From Collimonas arenae (GTDB taxonomy: Bacteria; Pseudomonadota; Gammaproteobacteria; Burkholderiales; Burkholderiaceae_D), in assembly GCF_000786695.1 (NCBI RefSeq), contig NZ_CP009962.1, forward strand, positions 3,658,001 through 3,722,000: a DNA stretch of 64,000 nt, read 5' to 3'. Below the pieces are notes generated by a model. The model was not told the origin of the DNA and did not search any database. It saw only the letters and a program-made list of their open reading frames with translations. Below, in pieces: positions 8,258-16,945 of this stretch (its first letter is position 1; each line of letters begins with the position of its first letter). A program made the position numbers and the translations under genes.

Positions 8258-11200
8258 TCAGCGGCCATCGCGCACTTCGCCGACGCCGCGGCGACGCTCC
8301 ACCCAGCTCTCCAGCGAATAATAGAACGCCGGCAAAATGAATAAGGTCAGCATGGTGGCCACGATCAGGCCGCCCACCACCACTGTCGCCAAACCACGCT
8401 GGACGTCAGTGCCGACTCCGGTCGCCAGCGCCGCCGGCAGCATGCCGACCGACGCGACGGTGGCCGTCATCAGCACTGGACGGAAACGCTCGAAGGCGCC
8501 TGCCAGCACCGCTTCCTGCAAAGCCATGCCCTGTTGCCGCACGCGGTTGATATTGGACACCATGATGATACCGTTCTGCACCGCCACGCCGAACAAGGCG
8601 ATGAAGCCGACGCCGGAGGCGACGTTGATGGTGCTGTTGGTCACGTGCAGCGCAATCAAACCTCCCAGCGCCGCCAGCGGAACCACGCCAAGTATCAACA
8701 ATGCCTGCCGCAACTTGCCAAAGCCGGCAAACAAGATGATCAGCATCAACGCCAGCACCAGGCCGAACACCACGATCAGCCGCGCCTGCGCCCGTGCCTG
8801 GTTTTCAAACTGGCCAGCCCATTCGAGGCGATATTTGTTGTTATCGAAATGGACGTTCTGCGCAACCTTAGCCTTTGCGTCCTCGTAATACGACAACAGA
8901 TCGCGATTCGCATAGTCCAGGCGCACGGTCAACTGCCGGTGCGTATTCTCGCGGGTAATCGTACTTTCACCGTTCGCGGTATGAATGTGCGCTACCTGAG
9001 ACAATGGAATGCGTGCACCGCCTGGCGCAGTCAGCAACAAATTGCCCAGGGCTTCCGGCGTATTTGTCTCGGCTTTGGGATAGCGTACCGTCACGTTATA
9101 CATCCGGTCCGCCACATACATTTGCGTCACGGACGCGCCGCCCATGCCAGTCTGGATCAGGCTGGTGATATCGCTGACATTGATGCCCAGGCGTGCGGCG
9201 GCAGCACGGTCGATATCAAGCACCATCTGCGGCACCGGCGGCTCCTGGAAAATGGAGACATCGGCAGTTCCTTGCACACCGCGCAGCACGCCTACAATCT
9301 GGTTACCGATACGGCGCAGCTCTTTGAAATCGTCGCCATACACACGAATCACCAAAGGGCTGTGAGCGCCGCCTACCGCATCGTTGACGCCATCGCTGAT
9401 AGGCTGGCTGATGCCAATGGAAAAGCCGGGCATTTTCTTGAAACGCTCGTTCAGGCGTTCTACGAACTGCGCCTTGGTCTCGCCATTCTTCCAGCTGCTG
9501 TATGGCGTCAGGCCAACCGGCACCTCCATGTGCGACGGCGTCCACGGATCGGTGCCGTCGTCGCTGCGGCCGAGCTGGGTGACGGCAGTGGCCACCTCCG
9601 GAAACTCAAGTAAGGCGTGGCGCAATTCACCGGCCATTTCGCTAGCCTTTTCCAACGACAGGCCGGACGGCAGCTGTACTTGCAGCCACAAAGTGCCTTC
9701 GTCCAGCACCGGCATGAATTCACGGCCGGTGGCCATGCCCAACAGGATCACTCCCACCAGCGCGACGACGCCTATCGTGTACGACACCCATGCATTCTGC
9801 AACAAGCGTCCCAAGGTATTGCGATAGCCAGCGCTCAGCCACTCGAGCGGCTTGTTATGAAAGATCTTGCGCGGCTTGCGCAAGGCCATATAAGCCAGTC
9901 CAGGCACCAGCACCAGGCTGCACAACAACGCTCCGATCAATGCGTAGCTGACGGTGAACGCCATTGGCGACAGCAATTTCCCTTCAGCGCGCTCAAAAGC
10001 GAACAGCGGCAGATAGGCGCTGATGATGATCAGCGTAGCGAAGAAAATCGGCCGGATCACTTCAGTGGTCGCAGCCCGCACTTCTGCCTGGGTCAGCTCT
10101 TCAGTGGGCTTCGCTTCGCGCCGTCGCAGGATGGCCTCGGTGACCACAATCGCACCATCGACAATAATGCCGAAGTCGATAGCGCCCAGGGAAAACAGAT
10201 TGGCCGGCATCTTGGTGATGTACATCATGATGAACACCGCTACCAGCGCCAGCGGAATCGTCACAGCCGCCACCAGCGCGCTGCGCGGGCTGCCCAGGAA
10301 CAGGATCAGCACGATGCATACCAGGCCGATCCCTTCCAGCACCGTATGGCTTACTTTGTGTATGGTCAACTCAATCAGGTCGTCGCGATCGATATAGGGA
10401 ACGATTTTGACGCCCTGCGGCGCCAGCTGCTTTTGCAGCTCATCGACCCTGGCGTGTACCAGCTTGATGACTTCGGAAGCATTTTGATATTTGGTCAACA
10501 GTACAATACCTTCGATCGCATCCGGATTGTTGTTCTTGCCAAGAATCCCTTGCCGCTCCTGATGGCTGTTTTGCAGCTTACCCAAATCCCGCACCAGCAC
10601 AGGCACGCCGTTGACTTGCTTGACCACCACATTGCCGAGATCGGTCAGGCTATGCATCATGCCGATACCGCGCACCACATAACCTTGTTCGCCGCGCGTA
10701 ATGCGGCTACCGCCTGCATTCGTGTTGTTGTTGCTGATTGCAGTCGTCACATCAGACAGCGCAACGCCATAACGCTGTAATTGTTTCTGGTCAACCTCGA
10801 GCTCGTACTCCATGGTGAAGCCGCCGAAATTATTGACATCGGCAATCCCCGGCACTTGTTTCAGTGCAGGCATCACGATCCAGCGCTGAATCTCGGACAA
10901 CTCCATCAGATTTTTGCTATCCGACTCGAGTGTGTAGCGATAAATCTCGCCCGATGGCCCACTGACGGGATCAAGACTCGGCGCGACGCCGGTCGGCAGC
11001 GTCGCCGTGGCGATGCGCTCGGTGACACGCTGACGTTCCCAATAATCTTCGGCGCCGTCTTTGAACGTCAAGGTGATCAGGGACAAGCCAAAGGTCGACG
11101 ACGAACGCATGTTCACCAGTCCCGGCGTACCGCTCAATACGCGCTCCAGGGGAATCGTGATCTGCTGTTCGATTTCTTCTGCGGCCAACCCGGAGACCTG

Positions 11201-11353
11201 GGTGGTGACTTGGGCCTGTACATCGGCCAACTCGGGGTATGCCTCGACAGCCATTCGGGTCCACGAATAATAACCAAACAGCGCAACCAGGGTCGTCACC
11301 AGAATCACGGCATAACGCTTGTGCAGGCAAAAGCGGACAATGTTGTTAATCAT
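8258..11353 (-). CDS. RND efflux pump, heavy-metal (CzcA/CusA-like HME) family
   Basis: Inner-membrane proton-driven pump, 1031 residues, normal for HME-RND proteins. Twelve membrane segments are expected: one at the N terminus (about 12-30), a cluster 335-535 and a cluster 860-1015, separated by two periplasmic porter domains. The TM4 segment reads AIDFGIIVDGAIVVTEAIL; the DFGxxVDGA pattern is closer to the divalent-cation class (Zn/Co/Cd/Ni) than to the Cu/Ag class, but many unassigned pumps share it. Its start overlaps the adaptor stop by 8 bp, implying translational coupling. Named czcA- or cusA-like only; the metal is uncertain and drug-type substrates are not excluded. Confidence 0.93.
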   Translation of the reverse strand: MINNIVRFCLHKRYAVILVTTLVALFGYYSWTRMAVEAYPELADVQAQVTTQVSGLAAEEIEQQITIPLERVLSGTPGLVNMRSSSTFGLSLITLTFKDGAEDYWERQRVTERIATATLPTGVAPSLDPVSGPSGEIYRYTLESDSKNLMELSEIQRWIVMPALKQVPGIADVNNFGGFTMEYELEVDQKQLQRYGVALSDVTTAISNNNTNAGGSRITRGEQGYVVRGIGMMHSLTDLGNVVVKQVNGVPVLVRDLGKLQNSHQERQGILGKNNNPDAIEGIVLLTKYQNASEVIKLVHARVDELQKQLAPQGVKIVPYIDRDDLIELTIHKVSHTVLEGIGLVCIVLILFLGSPRSALVAAVTIPLALVAVFIMMYITKMPANLFSLGAIDFGIIVDGAIVVTEAILRRREAKPTEELTQAEVRAATTEVIRPIFFATLIIISAYLPLFAFERAEGKLLSPMAFTVSYALIGALLCSLVLVPGLAYMALRKPRKIFHNKPLEWLSAGYRNTLGRLLQNAWVSYTIGVVALVGVILLGMATGREFMPVLDEGTLWLQVQLPSGLSLEKASEMAGELRHALLEFPEVATAVTQLGRSDDGTDPWTPSHMEVPVGLTPYSSWKNGETKAQFVERLNERFKKMPGFSIGISQPISDGVNDAVGGAHSPLVIRVYGDDFKELRRIGNQIVGVLRGVQGTADVSIFQEPPVPQMVLDIDRAAAARLGINVSDITSLIQTGMGGASVTQMYVADRMYNVTVRYPKAETNTPEALGNLLLTAPGGARIPLSQVAHIHTANGESTITRENTHRQLTVRLDYANRDLLSYYEDAKAKVAQNVHFDNNKYRLEWAGQFENQARAQARLIVVFGLVLALMLIILFAGFGKLRQALLILGVVPLAALGGLIALHVTNSTINVASGVGFIALFGVAVQNGIIMVSNINRVRQQGMALQEAVLAGAFERFRPVLMTATVASVGMLPAALATGVGTDVQRGLATVVVGGLIVATMLTLFILPAFYYSLESWVERRRGVGEVRDGR

Positions 11354-12509
11354 TGAGCAACACTCCGCCTTTGGTCACCACGCGGTCGCCGATATTCAAG
11401 CCGTTTTGGATACGTGCGCTGCCGTTTTCTTCGAATCCGGTTTCTACCGTACGGCGCACAAACGTCCACGGCGCCACTTCTACGAACACGGTGGTGTTGT
11501 CGTTGTTCATCAAGAGCGCGGAAGTCGGCACCACCGGCTGTGCTGCCTGGGCTACCGCGAAGGAAGCATTGGCAAACATGTTGGGCTTGAATTTGCCATC
11601 TGCGTTGGAGACTGCGATGCGAACCAGCGCGCGACGCGTGTCGGGCTGCAAGATATCGCTGATGAACGATACCGTGCCATGGAACTGTTCGCCGGGATAA
11701 GCCGGCAAACGAATGTTCACTGCCTGTCCTTTCTTCACTGAGGACAACATGTTTTCAGGCACGTTAGCGGTGATCCAGAGGTTCTCCAGATTGGCGATCG
11801 TCATCAATGCTGCGTTCGGATCGTTGGCGCTTTGCCCGGCGCTAACAGATAGCGCCGTGATACTGCCAGAGGTAGGAGCAACCAGATTGAGGCGTTGGCC
11901 ACCGCTGTCGGCCGCCGTCGCGCCGTTTGCGCTCAGTGACTTGAGGCGCGTATCGGCACGCGAAAATTCGGCCTGGGCCTGCGTATATGTGCTTTCGGCT
12001 TGTTCCAGGTCCTTGGCGGCACCGGCGCCCGCTTGTTGCACACCACGCTGCCGCTCTACGATGTGCTTGGCAAGTTGCAGCGCATCGCGGGCCTTTTGCA
12101 GATCGGAGGTCGCCTGGGCAAAATCGCCTGAGGTCATTATGAGCAGCAACTGTCCTTTGTGCACGTGATCGCCGAGGCCAACCTTCAGTTCAAGCACCTT
12201 GCCAGCCACCGGCGGCAAGATATTGGTGGTGTGCGCAGGATCGGCCTCGACCTGTGCTGGCAGCTCCAGTGCATGCACGGCGTCCAGCGAAGCGACTGCT
12301 TGCACAGCGAGGCGCGAACGCAATGGCGAGCGCTGTGGGATCGTGATGCGGTCGCCCTGCCTGATGAAATTCGGCGTGGCGGCGGCATTCGCTTCGGCGG
12401 CCGCGGCCTTACCTTGGCGATCACAGCCGGCAATCGCGATTCCGGCGATGATCAGCGCGCCGATGACAAGAATCGCTAGGGGCTTGCGCTGCATAAAAGT
12501 GTTTTTCAT
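11346..12509 (-). CDS. RND periplasmic adaptor subunit (membrane fusion protein, lipoprotein)
   Basis: Links the RND pump to the outer-membrane channel. 387 residues. N-terminal hydrophobic segment (residues 11-27) ends IAIAGC, a lipobox, so it is probably a lipid-anchored periplasmic protein. Features follow in the usual order: barrel-sandwich/lipoyl half (LPPVAGKVLELKVGLGDHVH), alpha-helical hairpin (about 135-195, QATSDLQKARDALQLAKH), second lipoyl half (LVAPTSGSITALSVSAGQS), beta-barrel and membrane-proximal domain. First gene of the operon. The 480 bp upstream carry candidate response-regulator sites (12844-12900). Family CzcB/CusB-like by context; no metal-binding N-terminal extension is visible. 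Confidence 0.92.
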   Translation of the reverse strand: MKNTFMQRKPLAILVIGALIIAGIAIAGCDRQGKAAAAEANAAATPNFIRQGDRITIPQRSPLRSRLAVQAVASLDAVHALELPAQVEADPAHTTNILPPVAGKVLELKVGLGDHVHKGQLLLIMTSGDFAQATSDLQKARDALQLAKHIVERQRGVQQAGAGAAKDLEQAESTYTQAQAEFSRADTRLKSLSANGATAADSGGQRLNLVAPTSGSITALSVSAGQSANDPNAALMTIANLENLWITANVPENMLSSVKKGQAVNIRLPAYPGEQFHGTVSFISDILQPDTRRALVRIAVSNADGKFKPNMFANASFAVAQAAQPVVPTSALLMNNDNTTVFVEVAPWTFVRRTVETGFEENGSARIQNGLNIGDRVVTKGGVLLND

Positions 12510-12843
12510 GATGGTGCTCGTATTGAAAGATCGGTTTTCACGTCATTCCACGCCGTGATGCATCTCAAAACGGAAGACGGACGACGGACGAATAGTATTT
12601 TTGCAACCGGAGCCAGATCGCACTGGCGACGCCGGTTTAGCTTGGCGCTGCAGGCTGGGAAGTCGTCAGCGCTTGAGATAGTGGGGATATTGAAAGCACA
12701 GGAGCTGGGCGCCGCAGCAATAATGAGTTTGTAAACATCGAAATAACGCCGGTTATTAACAAAAAGCAGTCAACAAGGAATCTGGCACATGCGATCAATT
12801 TTTACAGAGATCCGTATATGGCCCCAAACTGGGACTGCTACAC
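12510..12843. other. Long untranslated region upstream of the RND operon
   Basis: No credible reading frame on either strand. If the promoter proposed at 12844-12900 is used, this would be a leader of about 330 bases. The first 40 bases before the adaptor start include a possible weak ribosome-binding site. I see no clear riboswitch or terminator shape. Confidence 0.5.
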
Positions 12844-12900
12844 ATTACAGCGCTATCCTGTCAAAAACCTGAAAGAAACCTGACAAAATGCTGACAAACA
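12844..12900 (-). promoter_or_regulatory. Four tandem 11-bp repeats plus -10 box: OmpR/PhoB-class operator
   Basis: On the plus strand four 11-bp units follow each other without gap from 12857 to 12900: CCTGTCAAAAA, CCTGAAAGAAA, CCTGACAAAAT, GCTGACAAACA. Reading the minus strand, toward the RND operon, they are TTGTCAG-type repeats followed seven bases later by TGTAAT (12844-12849), a five-of-six match to a -10 box. Direct repeats spaced 11 bp (one helical turn) are typical of OmpR-family response regulators; the units also resemble PhoB boxes (CTGTCAT plus four AT-rich bases). No two-component genes lie in the window. The regulator and the target direction are inference. Confidence 0.5.
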
Positions 12901-12989
12901 ACACTTTTCACAGGATTGGCATGGGAAGCTATGTTCCAACGACCTAGCAACGTAAATTTGTTGTCATTAAACACGCCCAGACAACTGCG

Positions 12990-13655
12990 CTAACTACCGA
13001 TATCGCCAAGAGGAAGACCCAATTGGCGCAACCCCGCTGGTGTCTGAATATGAGCAATCAGACATGGTTGCGCGTCGGCGGCCAAAGGAATCGCGGCAAA
13101 CGGCCCTTGGAAACCGACCAAAGTCAGCATGTCGTTGATGGGCTGCGCTTCGGTGTGATATGCCTCCAGCCGCAGCAGGGAACAACCCCGATTCTGCAGC
13201 CTGCTCGCGGGATGCGACTGCTGTGCCTGCCACTCGATGCATGTCGGTGCGACGCCATTGAGAGGCAGGCTGCCGTCTCCAGGAATCGTGATCAGCCAGT
13301 TCAGTTGGCCGCGCGTCATCGGCTCAATCGTTCCAAGTGCAATTGGAGACGCAGCAACCACGGCGTGAATATCGTTGGTGCGAACGACCCAGGTCGCCAG
13401 CCTTGGCGACGCATCGTGATCCAGGGAGTCAAGCCAGAACCAGCGTGGCCGATCTGGCGGCGGCGCGCCAGGATTGACGGCAATCACTTCGAGGAACAAT
13501 CCGTCACCAAGCCGCAGCAGGCAATTGTGGGTGCCCATGCGCGGATGTTCACCGCCGGCTTCAAGTTCTACGCCAAGCGCCTGGCGTACATATTCCATAC
13601 CCTCCGCCAGCGTTCCGGCGACAACAACCAAGTGATCGATGCAGGTATGCAGCAT
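12990..13655 (-). CDS. VOC/glyoxalase-like domain protein
   Basis: 221 residues from ATG 13655 (MLHTCIDHLVVVAGTLAEG), chosen because GAGAGGAGG lies six bases before it; the frame is open further upstream, but that part is not protein-like. The first half reads as a glyoxalase_3-type VOC domain (DHLVVV, then GGEHPRMGTHNCLLRLGDGLFLEV), and a second vicinal-oxygen-chelate-like half follows. Members of this group are mostly uncharacterised; substrate unknown. Monocistronic, convergent with nothing, 480 bp from the RND operon and divergent from the small secreted protein at 13874. Confidence 0.8.
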   Translation of the reverse strand: MLHTCIDHLVVVAGTLAEGMEYVRQALGVELEAGGEHPRMGTHNCLLRLGDGLFLEVIAVNPGAPPPDRPRWFWLDSLDHDASPRLATWVVRTNDIHAVVAASPIALGTIEPMTRGQLNWLITIPGDGSLPLNGVAPTCIEWQAQQSHPASRLQNRGCSLLRLEAYHTEAQPINDMLTLVGFQGPFAAIPLAADAQPCLIAHIQTPAGLRQLGLPLGDIGS

Positions 13656-13873
13656 GAAGCCTCCTCTCAGAATGAACACGCGGCGACGCGCAGGATTGGT
13701 GCTTCCGTTGACAGTGTGAGCAAACCCGGCAAAAACCAGCAATGCAGCAGCAAGCACGGAACGCCATGCGCAATCATATTCGATCAGTAATGAGTGTAAT
13801 CAATTGCATCATTACTTGGCGCTTCGTCAATCACAGGTATAGTTAGCCCAACGAACAACACGGGAAGTTACCA

Positions 13874-14263
13874 ATGAAATCTCTACTATGCGCACTCGCG
13901 CTGGTTACGGTCAGCGCGACCGCTTTGTTGCCAAGTCAAGCCATGGCCCAGGTCGGCGTGAATATTACGATAGGCGTGCCGCCACCGCCGCCAAGATACG
14001 AGATCGTGCCGCCGCCGCGGGTTGGCTACCTGTGGGCGCCCGGTTACTGGAACTGGGATGGCCGCCGCCATGTCTGGGCTGGCGGTCATTGGGAACGTGC
14101 GCGTAATGGCTATCGCTACGACCGGCCACAGTGGCAGCATGGCCGCAACGGCTGGGAGCTGCGACGCGGCGGCTGGCAGCGTGGCGGCCATCGCGGAGGC
14201 TACGATCACCGACGCGGCGGTCATCGCGATTACCGGGACGGCGGCGATCATCGCCATCGCTAA
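13874..14263 (+). CDS. Secreted YXWGXW-repeat-type protein
   Basis: 129 residues with a signal peptide (cleavage probably after SQAMA, residue 25). The mature part begins with a proline run (VPPPPPRYEIVPPPR), then two aromatic-glycine units GYLWAPGYWNWDGRRHVW and GGHWERARNGYRYDRPQW, then a His/Arg/Gly-rich tail (GGHRGGYDHRRGGHRDYRDG). This matches the YXWGXW repeat family of small periplasmic or surface proteins common in Burkholderiales; function unknown. The His-rich tail might bind metal, which is speculation. GGGAAG precedes the ATG by seven bases. Confidence 0.85.
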   Translation: MKSLLCALALVTVSATALLPSQAMAQVGVNITIGVPPPPPRYEIVPPPRVGYLWAPGYWNWDGRRHVWAGGHWERARNGYRYDRPQWQHGRNGWELRRGGWQRGGHRGGYDHRRGGHRDYRDGGDHRHR

Positions 14264-14343
14264 CTTACCGGGTGATCGACAACGTCATTGAGCCTGTCGA
14301 CTGCCCTTCGCGCATGCATTCCACATAGGATTCAACGATAAAC

Positions 14344-14634
14344 ATGAACGTCAAAAAAACAATCGCCTTTGCCATGCTGTCGGCCTCAGCCTGTTTTTCC
14401 ATCGCCCAAGCCCAGGAAAGTGGCGCGCGCGTATCGCTGGACAATGCCAAACCGGGCGCCAGCGAAGAATGCCGGCGCTTGCAAGACCGCGTACAGGAGC
14501 TCGACCGCATGGATGACGAGCGCGTTGCGCGCAAAGGACGTGTCAATGCGCAACAAAGTCCGGTCCAGACCAGGGAGTGGATAGACAAGGAACGCAAGGA
14601 CGCCAAGACCAAGATGTTCTTTGCCAAGTGCTAA
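14344..14634 (+). CDS. Small secreted protein of unknown function
   Basis: 96 residues with a clear signal peptide (MNVKKTIAFAMLSASACFSIAQA, cleavage near residue 23). The mature part is charged and helical (EECRRLQDRVQELDRMDDERVARKG) with two cysteines, one near its start and one as the last residue, which could form a disulfide. It lies 80 bp after the YXWGXW gene on the same strand and may be co-transcribed. I do not recognise a family. Confidence 0.7.
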   Translation: MNVKKTIAFAMLSASACFSIAQAQESGARVSLDNAKPGASEECRRLQDRVQELDRMDDERVARKGRVNAQQSPVQTREWIDKERKDAKTKMFFAKC

Positions 14635-14659
14635 GCCAGGTTTAGAACACGCCTCGCCT

Positions 14660-15208
14660 TTATGCGGCACCATCCTGCGACGACTCCCGGCCAACATCGA
14701 CACCTTCCCAATATTCCATGGTGGCCGACTCGCGGTAGTTTTTTTTCATGAGCTTCACGTCCACTCTCCCCGTCTGCGGGAAAATCGCGACATCGCCTTG
14801 ATGTGAATTACCGAAGACCAGATAACGGCATAGTGCGGAAGAGCGATTGATCAGCGCGTGCCCAACCTTTTGACCGGCCGGGAAGCAAACATAATGTCCG
14901 GCAGTGAGTTCAAAGGTCTGCTCCCCCAACTCCAGCGTCAAATTACCCTCCAGGACAAAAATGTGCTCCTCTTCGAGCAAATGGTAATGCGATTGGTTGG
15001 CTTGCTTGCCCGGTTCCAGCACCTCGTTGGCCACCCCGATCTGCGTGGCGCCGCCAAACGAACTGAGATGCTGGTAGCGCAAGCCGAAGCGTTCCCCGCG
15101 CGCGAACTCTACCCAAGGCACGCGGCTGATATCGAAAGGCTCGAACACGCCTTCGGCATTCTTTGATGTCGGTTGCTCACTCGGTTGTTCACTCAGTTGT
15201 TCACTCAT
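14660..15208 (-). CDS. Cupin-domain protein
   Basis: 182 residues from ATG 15208, chosen for the AAAGGAGCAGGAG element just upstream. After a short Gln/Glu/Pro-rich repeat at the N terminus (SEQLSEQPSEQPTS) comes a cupin barrel: metal-binding motif 1 is visible as SHYHLLEEEHIFVLEGN (two His, Glu) and motif 2 as FPAGQKVGHALINRS. Related proteins are described as cupins acting on or sensing sugars or small acids; no substrate can be stated. Monocistronic. Confidence 0.85.
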   Translation of the reverse strand: MSEQLSEQPSEQPTSKNAEGVFEPFDISRVPWVEFARGERFGLRYQHLSSFGGATQIGVANEVLEPGKQANQSHYHLLEEEHIFVLEGNLTLELGEQTFELTAGHYVCFPAGQKVGHALINRSSALCRYLVFGNSHQGDVAIFPQTGRVDVKLMKKNYRESATMEYWEGVDVGRESSQDGAA

Positions 15209-15293
15209 CTCCTGCTCCTTTTGATTTGACTCCAGAATTTTCACCGCAATGCGACAAGATACTAGAAGTCAAGGCAGAATGACTGTGCGCAGC

Positions 15294-15752
15294 TCACAAT
15301 TGAAGCGCCATGGCTTTGAATCCCGGCGGCAGCGTTCTTGTACATACTTCCGGATAGAATCCGATGGATTCATAAAACGCCACCGCATTGGGTGCGGAAT
15401 TAAGGCGGATGGCCGACCTGTCTGTCAGCGCGCGGCACTGCTGGATAGCCGCCAGGATGAGCGCACGGCCAATGCCCTGGCGATGCAGTTCTGGCACCAC
15501 AAACAGACTGCAGAGATTCCAGAAATTCTTGACCAGCACCACGGCGACGGTTTGGCCGTCACGCGTATATTTAAGGTGACAGCAGTGCTCTCGGTTTGCC
15601 AGCCACCAGTCAAGGTTTTGATGAACGTTATGAATCAGTTCCATTTGCAAGGCAAGATCACCGGTTACCGTGTCGGCGACGATGACCCGTTCCGTCAACA
15701 TCCTGAGTTCATCCAGATCACGGGATTCAACTGTTTGTATGGTGTCGATCAT
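15294..15752 (-). CDS. GNAT-family N-acetyltransferase
   Basis: 152 residues from ATG 15752 (MIDTIQTVESRDLDEL); an upstream TTG at 15797 would add 15 residues without a ribosome-binding site. The acetyl-CoA loop is seen in LFVVPELHRQGIGRALI (R/Q-x-x-G-x-G/A), followed by the C-terminal NAVAFYESIGFYP typical of GNATs. Acceptor unknown. It lies between a cupin gene and the SoxR-linked gene, with no sign of an operon. Confidence 0.88.
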   Translation of the reverse strand: MIDTIQTVESRDLDELRMLTERVIVADTVTGDLALQMELIHNVHQNLDWWLANREHCCHLKYTRDGQTVAVVLVKNFWNLCSLFVVPELHRQGIGRALILAAIQQCRALTDRSAIRLNSAPNAVAFYESIGFYPEVCTRTLPPGFKAMALQL

Positions 15753-15830
15753 GGCGGCGGACCCAAAGCTGGCGTAACAGCTGGTTAGAGAATTCAAGTC
15801 TAAAATTTAGCATGAATCCGCCGCAAGATA

Positions 15831-16862
15831 TCAGCCAAAATGCCTGACCCTTCTTGCAGCTGCGGCATGATACAAGGTTGAAGGAGCGCGCAAATTCTCG
15901 CAATAGCATGTGTACACAGTCTTGATATCGTGATCGTCATCGGATGCCAGCGCCAGTCTGAACAGCCGCGGCCACGGATCGGCGCCATCCGCAAGAGAAT
16001 AGCCGGCGCCATCGGTAACCGGCGGCGCCCCGATCGACACATAAGCGGCACAGAAAGCTTTCCATAAATCCGGCAGCAGGCTCTCCGCAATTGCTTCGGG
16101 CAAATGGCTGAAAACACGGCGCACCGCGTGTAAGCCGGTCACCATATGCAATGCTGTGAAATTATTTGTTTGCCAATACAGCTGGATCGCCGCGCGCGCC
16201 ATATCATCCAGCAGCTGCGCATTCAGCGGCGTCAGCTTCGGCGGCGCCGACAGCGCCGATCGAAACAAGGAACTCACCGCCACCGCTCGCAAGCGCGTTG
16301 TAATCATGTCGCCTTTGAATTCGACGCCGTGCAATACATCCGACAGTACCGTCAGGCCAGCGTTGACGGACGCCGCTGGGGGACGATCACGGATGTCAAT
16401 TTCGATAGGAAGATTACCGCTCACCAGCGCCGCCAGGCCGGCCGCGATCTCGCCGTCGTGCATCGCTTCCAGTCCATAGGAAAGCCGGATTATTGCGTGA
16501 AATGCGCCGCTGGCCGGCGCAAATGGCAGTTGGCTGAATATCTGCGCGATTACTGCATCCACTCCCTCTGCCATGATCCATTCCTGGAAGCACAAACGCA
16601 AGGCGGCAAAAGCTTCGGGCTGGCTAATATATTCCGGCCAAGATCCGCGTTCTATACGCACAACGGGTGTGGCGTCCGGCACCGCAAAGCGATGCATCCA
16701 TTGCTCAAAGAATTCATGCAAGCGCGCCGGCTGTGCGCCCATGGCGGCAAGCGCGCAGAGCGCCATCGGACAATGATTCGTCGTGCCCTTGCCGTTCAGC
16801 GCAAAACGGCCGTTGGCATCGAGTAGCTGCTGAAGTGTCAGGTCGTGGATTAGTTCGCTCAT
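15831..16862 (-). CDS. Questin-oxidase-like (DUF4243) protein, probable SoxR target
   Basis: 343 residues. The N-terminal NGKGTTNHCPMALCALAAMGAQ and the C-terminal YCENLRAPSTLYHAAAARRV match the DUF4243 / questin oxidase-like family, whose fungal members carry out Baeyer-Villiger-type ring cleavage of the anthraquinone questin. Bacterial members are little studied. The start ATG 16862 has only a weak ribosome-binding site. Divergent from soxR with an 83-bp gap that holds a SoxR box inside a 19-bp promoter spacer reading toward this gene (16895-16925). Inference: an oxidoreductase induced by redox-cycling compounds, perhaps quinones. Confidence 0.82.
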   Translation of the reverse strand: MSELIHDLTLQQLLDANGRFALNGKGTTNHCPMALCALAAMGAQPARLHEFFEQWMHRFAVPDATPVVRIERGSWPEYISQPEAFAALRLCFQEWIMAEGVDAVIAQIFSQLPFAPASGAFHAIIRLSYGLEAMHDGEIAAGLAALVSGNLPIEIDIRDRPPAASVNAGLTVLSDVLHGVEFKGDMITTRLRAVAVSSLFRSALSAPPKLTPLNAQLLDDMARAAIQLYWQTNNFTALHMVTGLHAVRRVFSHLPEAIAESLLPDLWKAFCAAYVSIGAPPVTDGAGYSLADGADPWPRLFRLALASDDDHDIKTVYTCYCENLRAPSTLYHAAAARRVRHFG

Positions 16863-16894
16863 TGCATGGCCCCGGAAACGATATCAACAGCCGA

Positions 16895-16925
16895 AGTATG
16901 AAAGTTCAAGTAAACTTGAAGTCAA
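16895..16925 (-). promoter_or_regulatory. SoxR-box promoter (-35 TTGACT, 19-bp spacer, -10 CATACT)
   Basis: On the minus strand, TTGACT (16920-16925) and CATACT (16895-16900) are separated by exactly 19 bp, and the spacer contains the dyad TTCAAGT-AA-ACTTGAA (16905-16920). The E. coli SoxR site has the same core, CTCAAGT-TA-ACTTGAG. Overlong 19-bp spacers are the hallmark of promoters activated by MerR-family proteins. Orientation points at the DUF4243 gene, with a leader of about 26 bases; soxR itself starts 20 bases beyond the other side. Confidence 0.85.
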
Positions 16926-16945
16926 CAGGAATTTCGAGGAACAGC

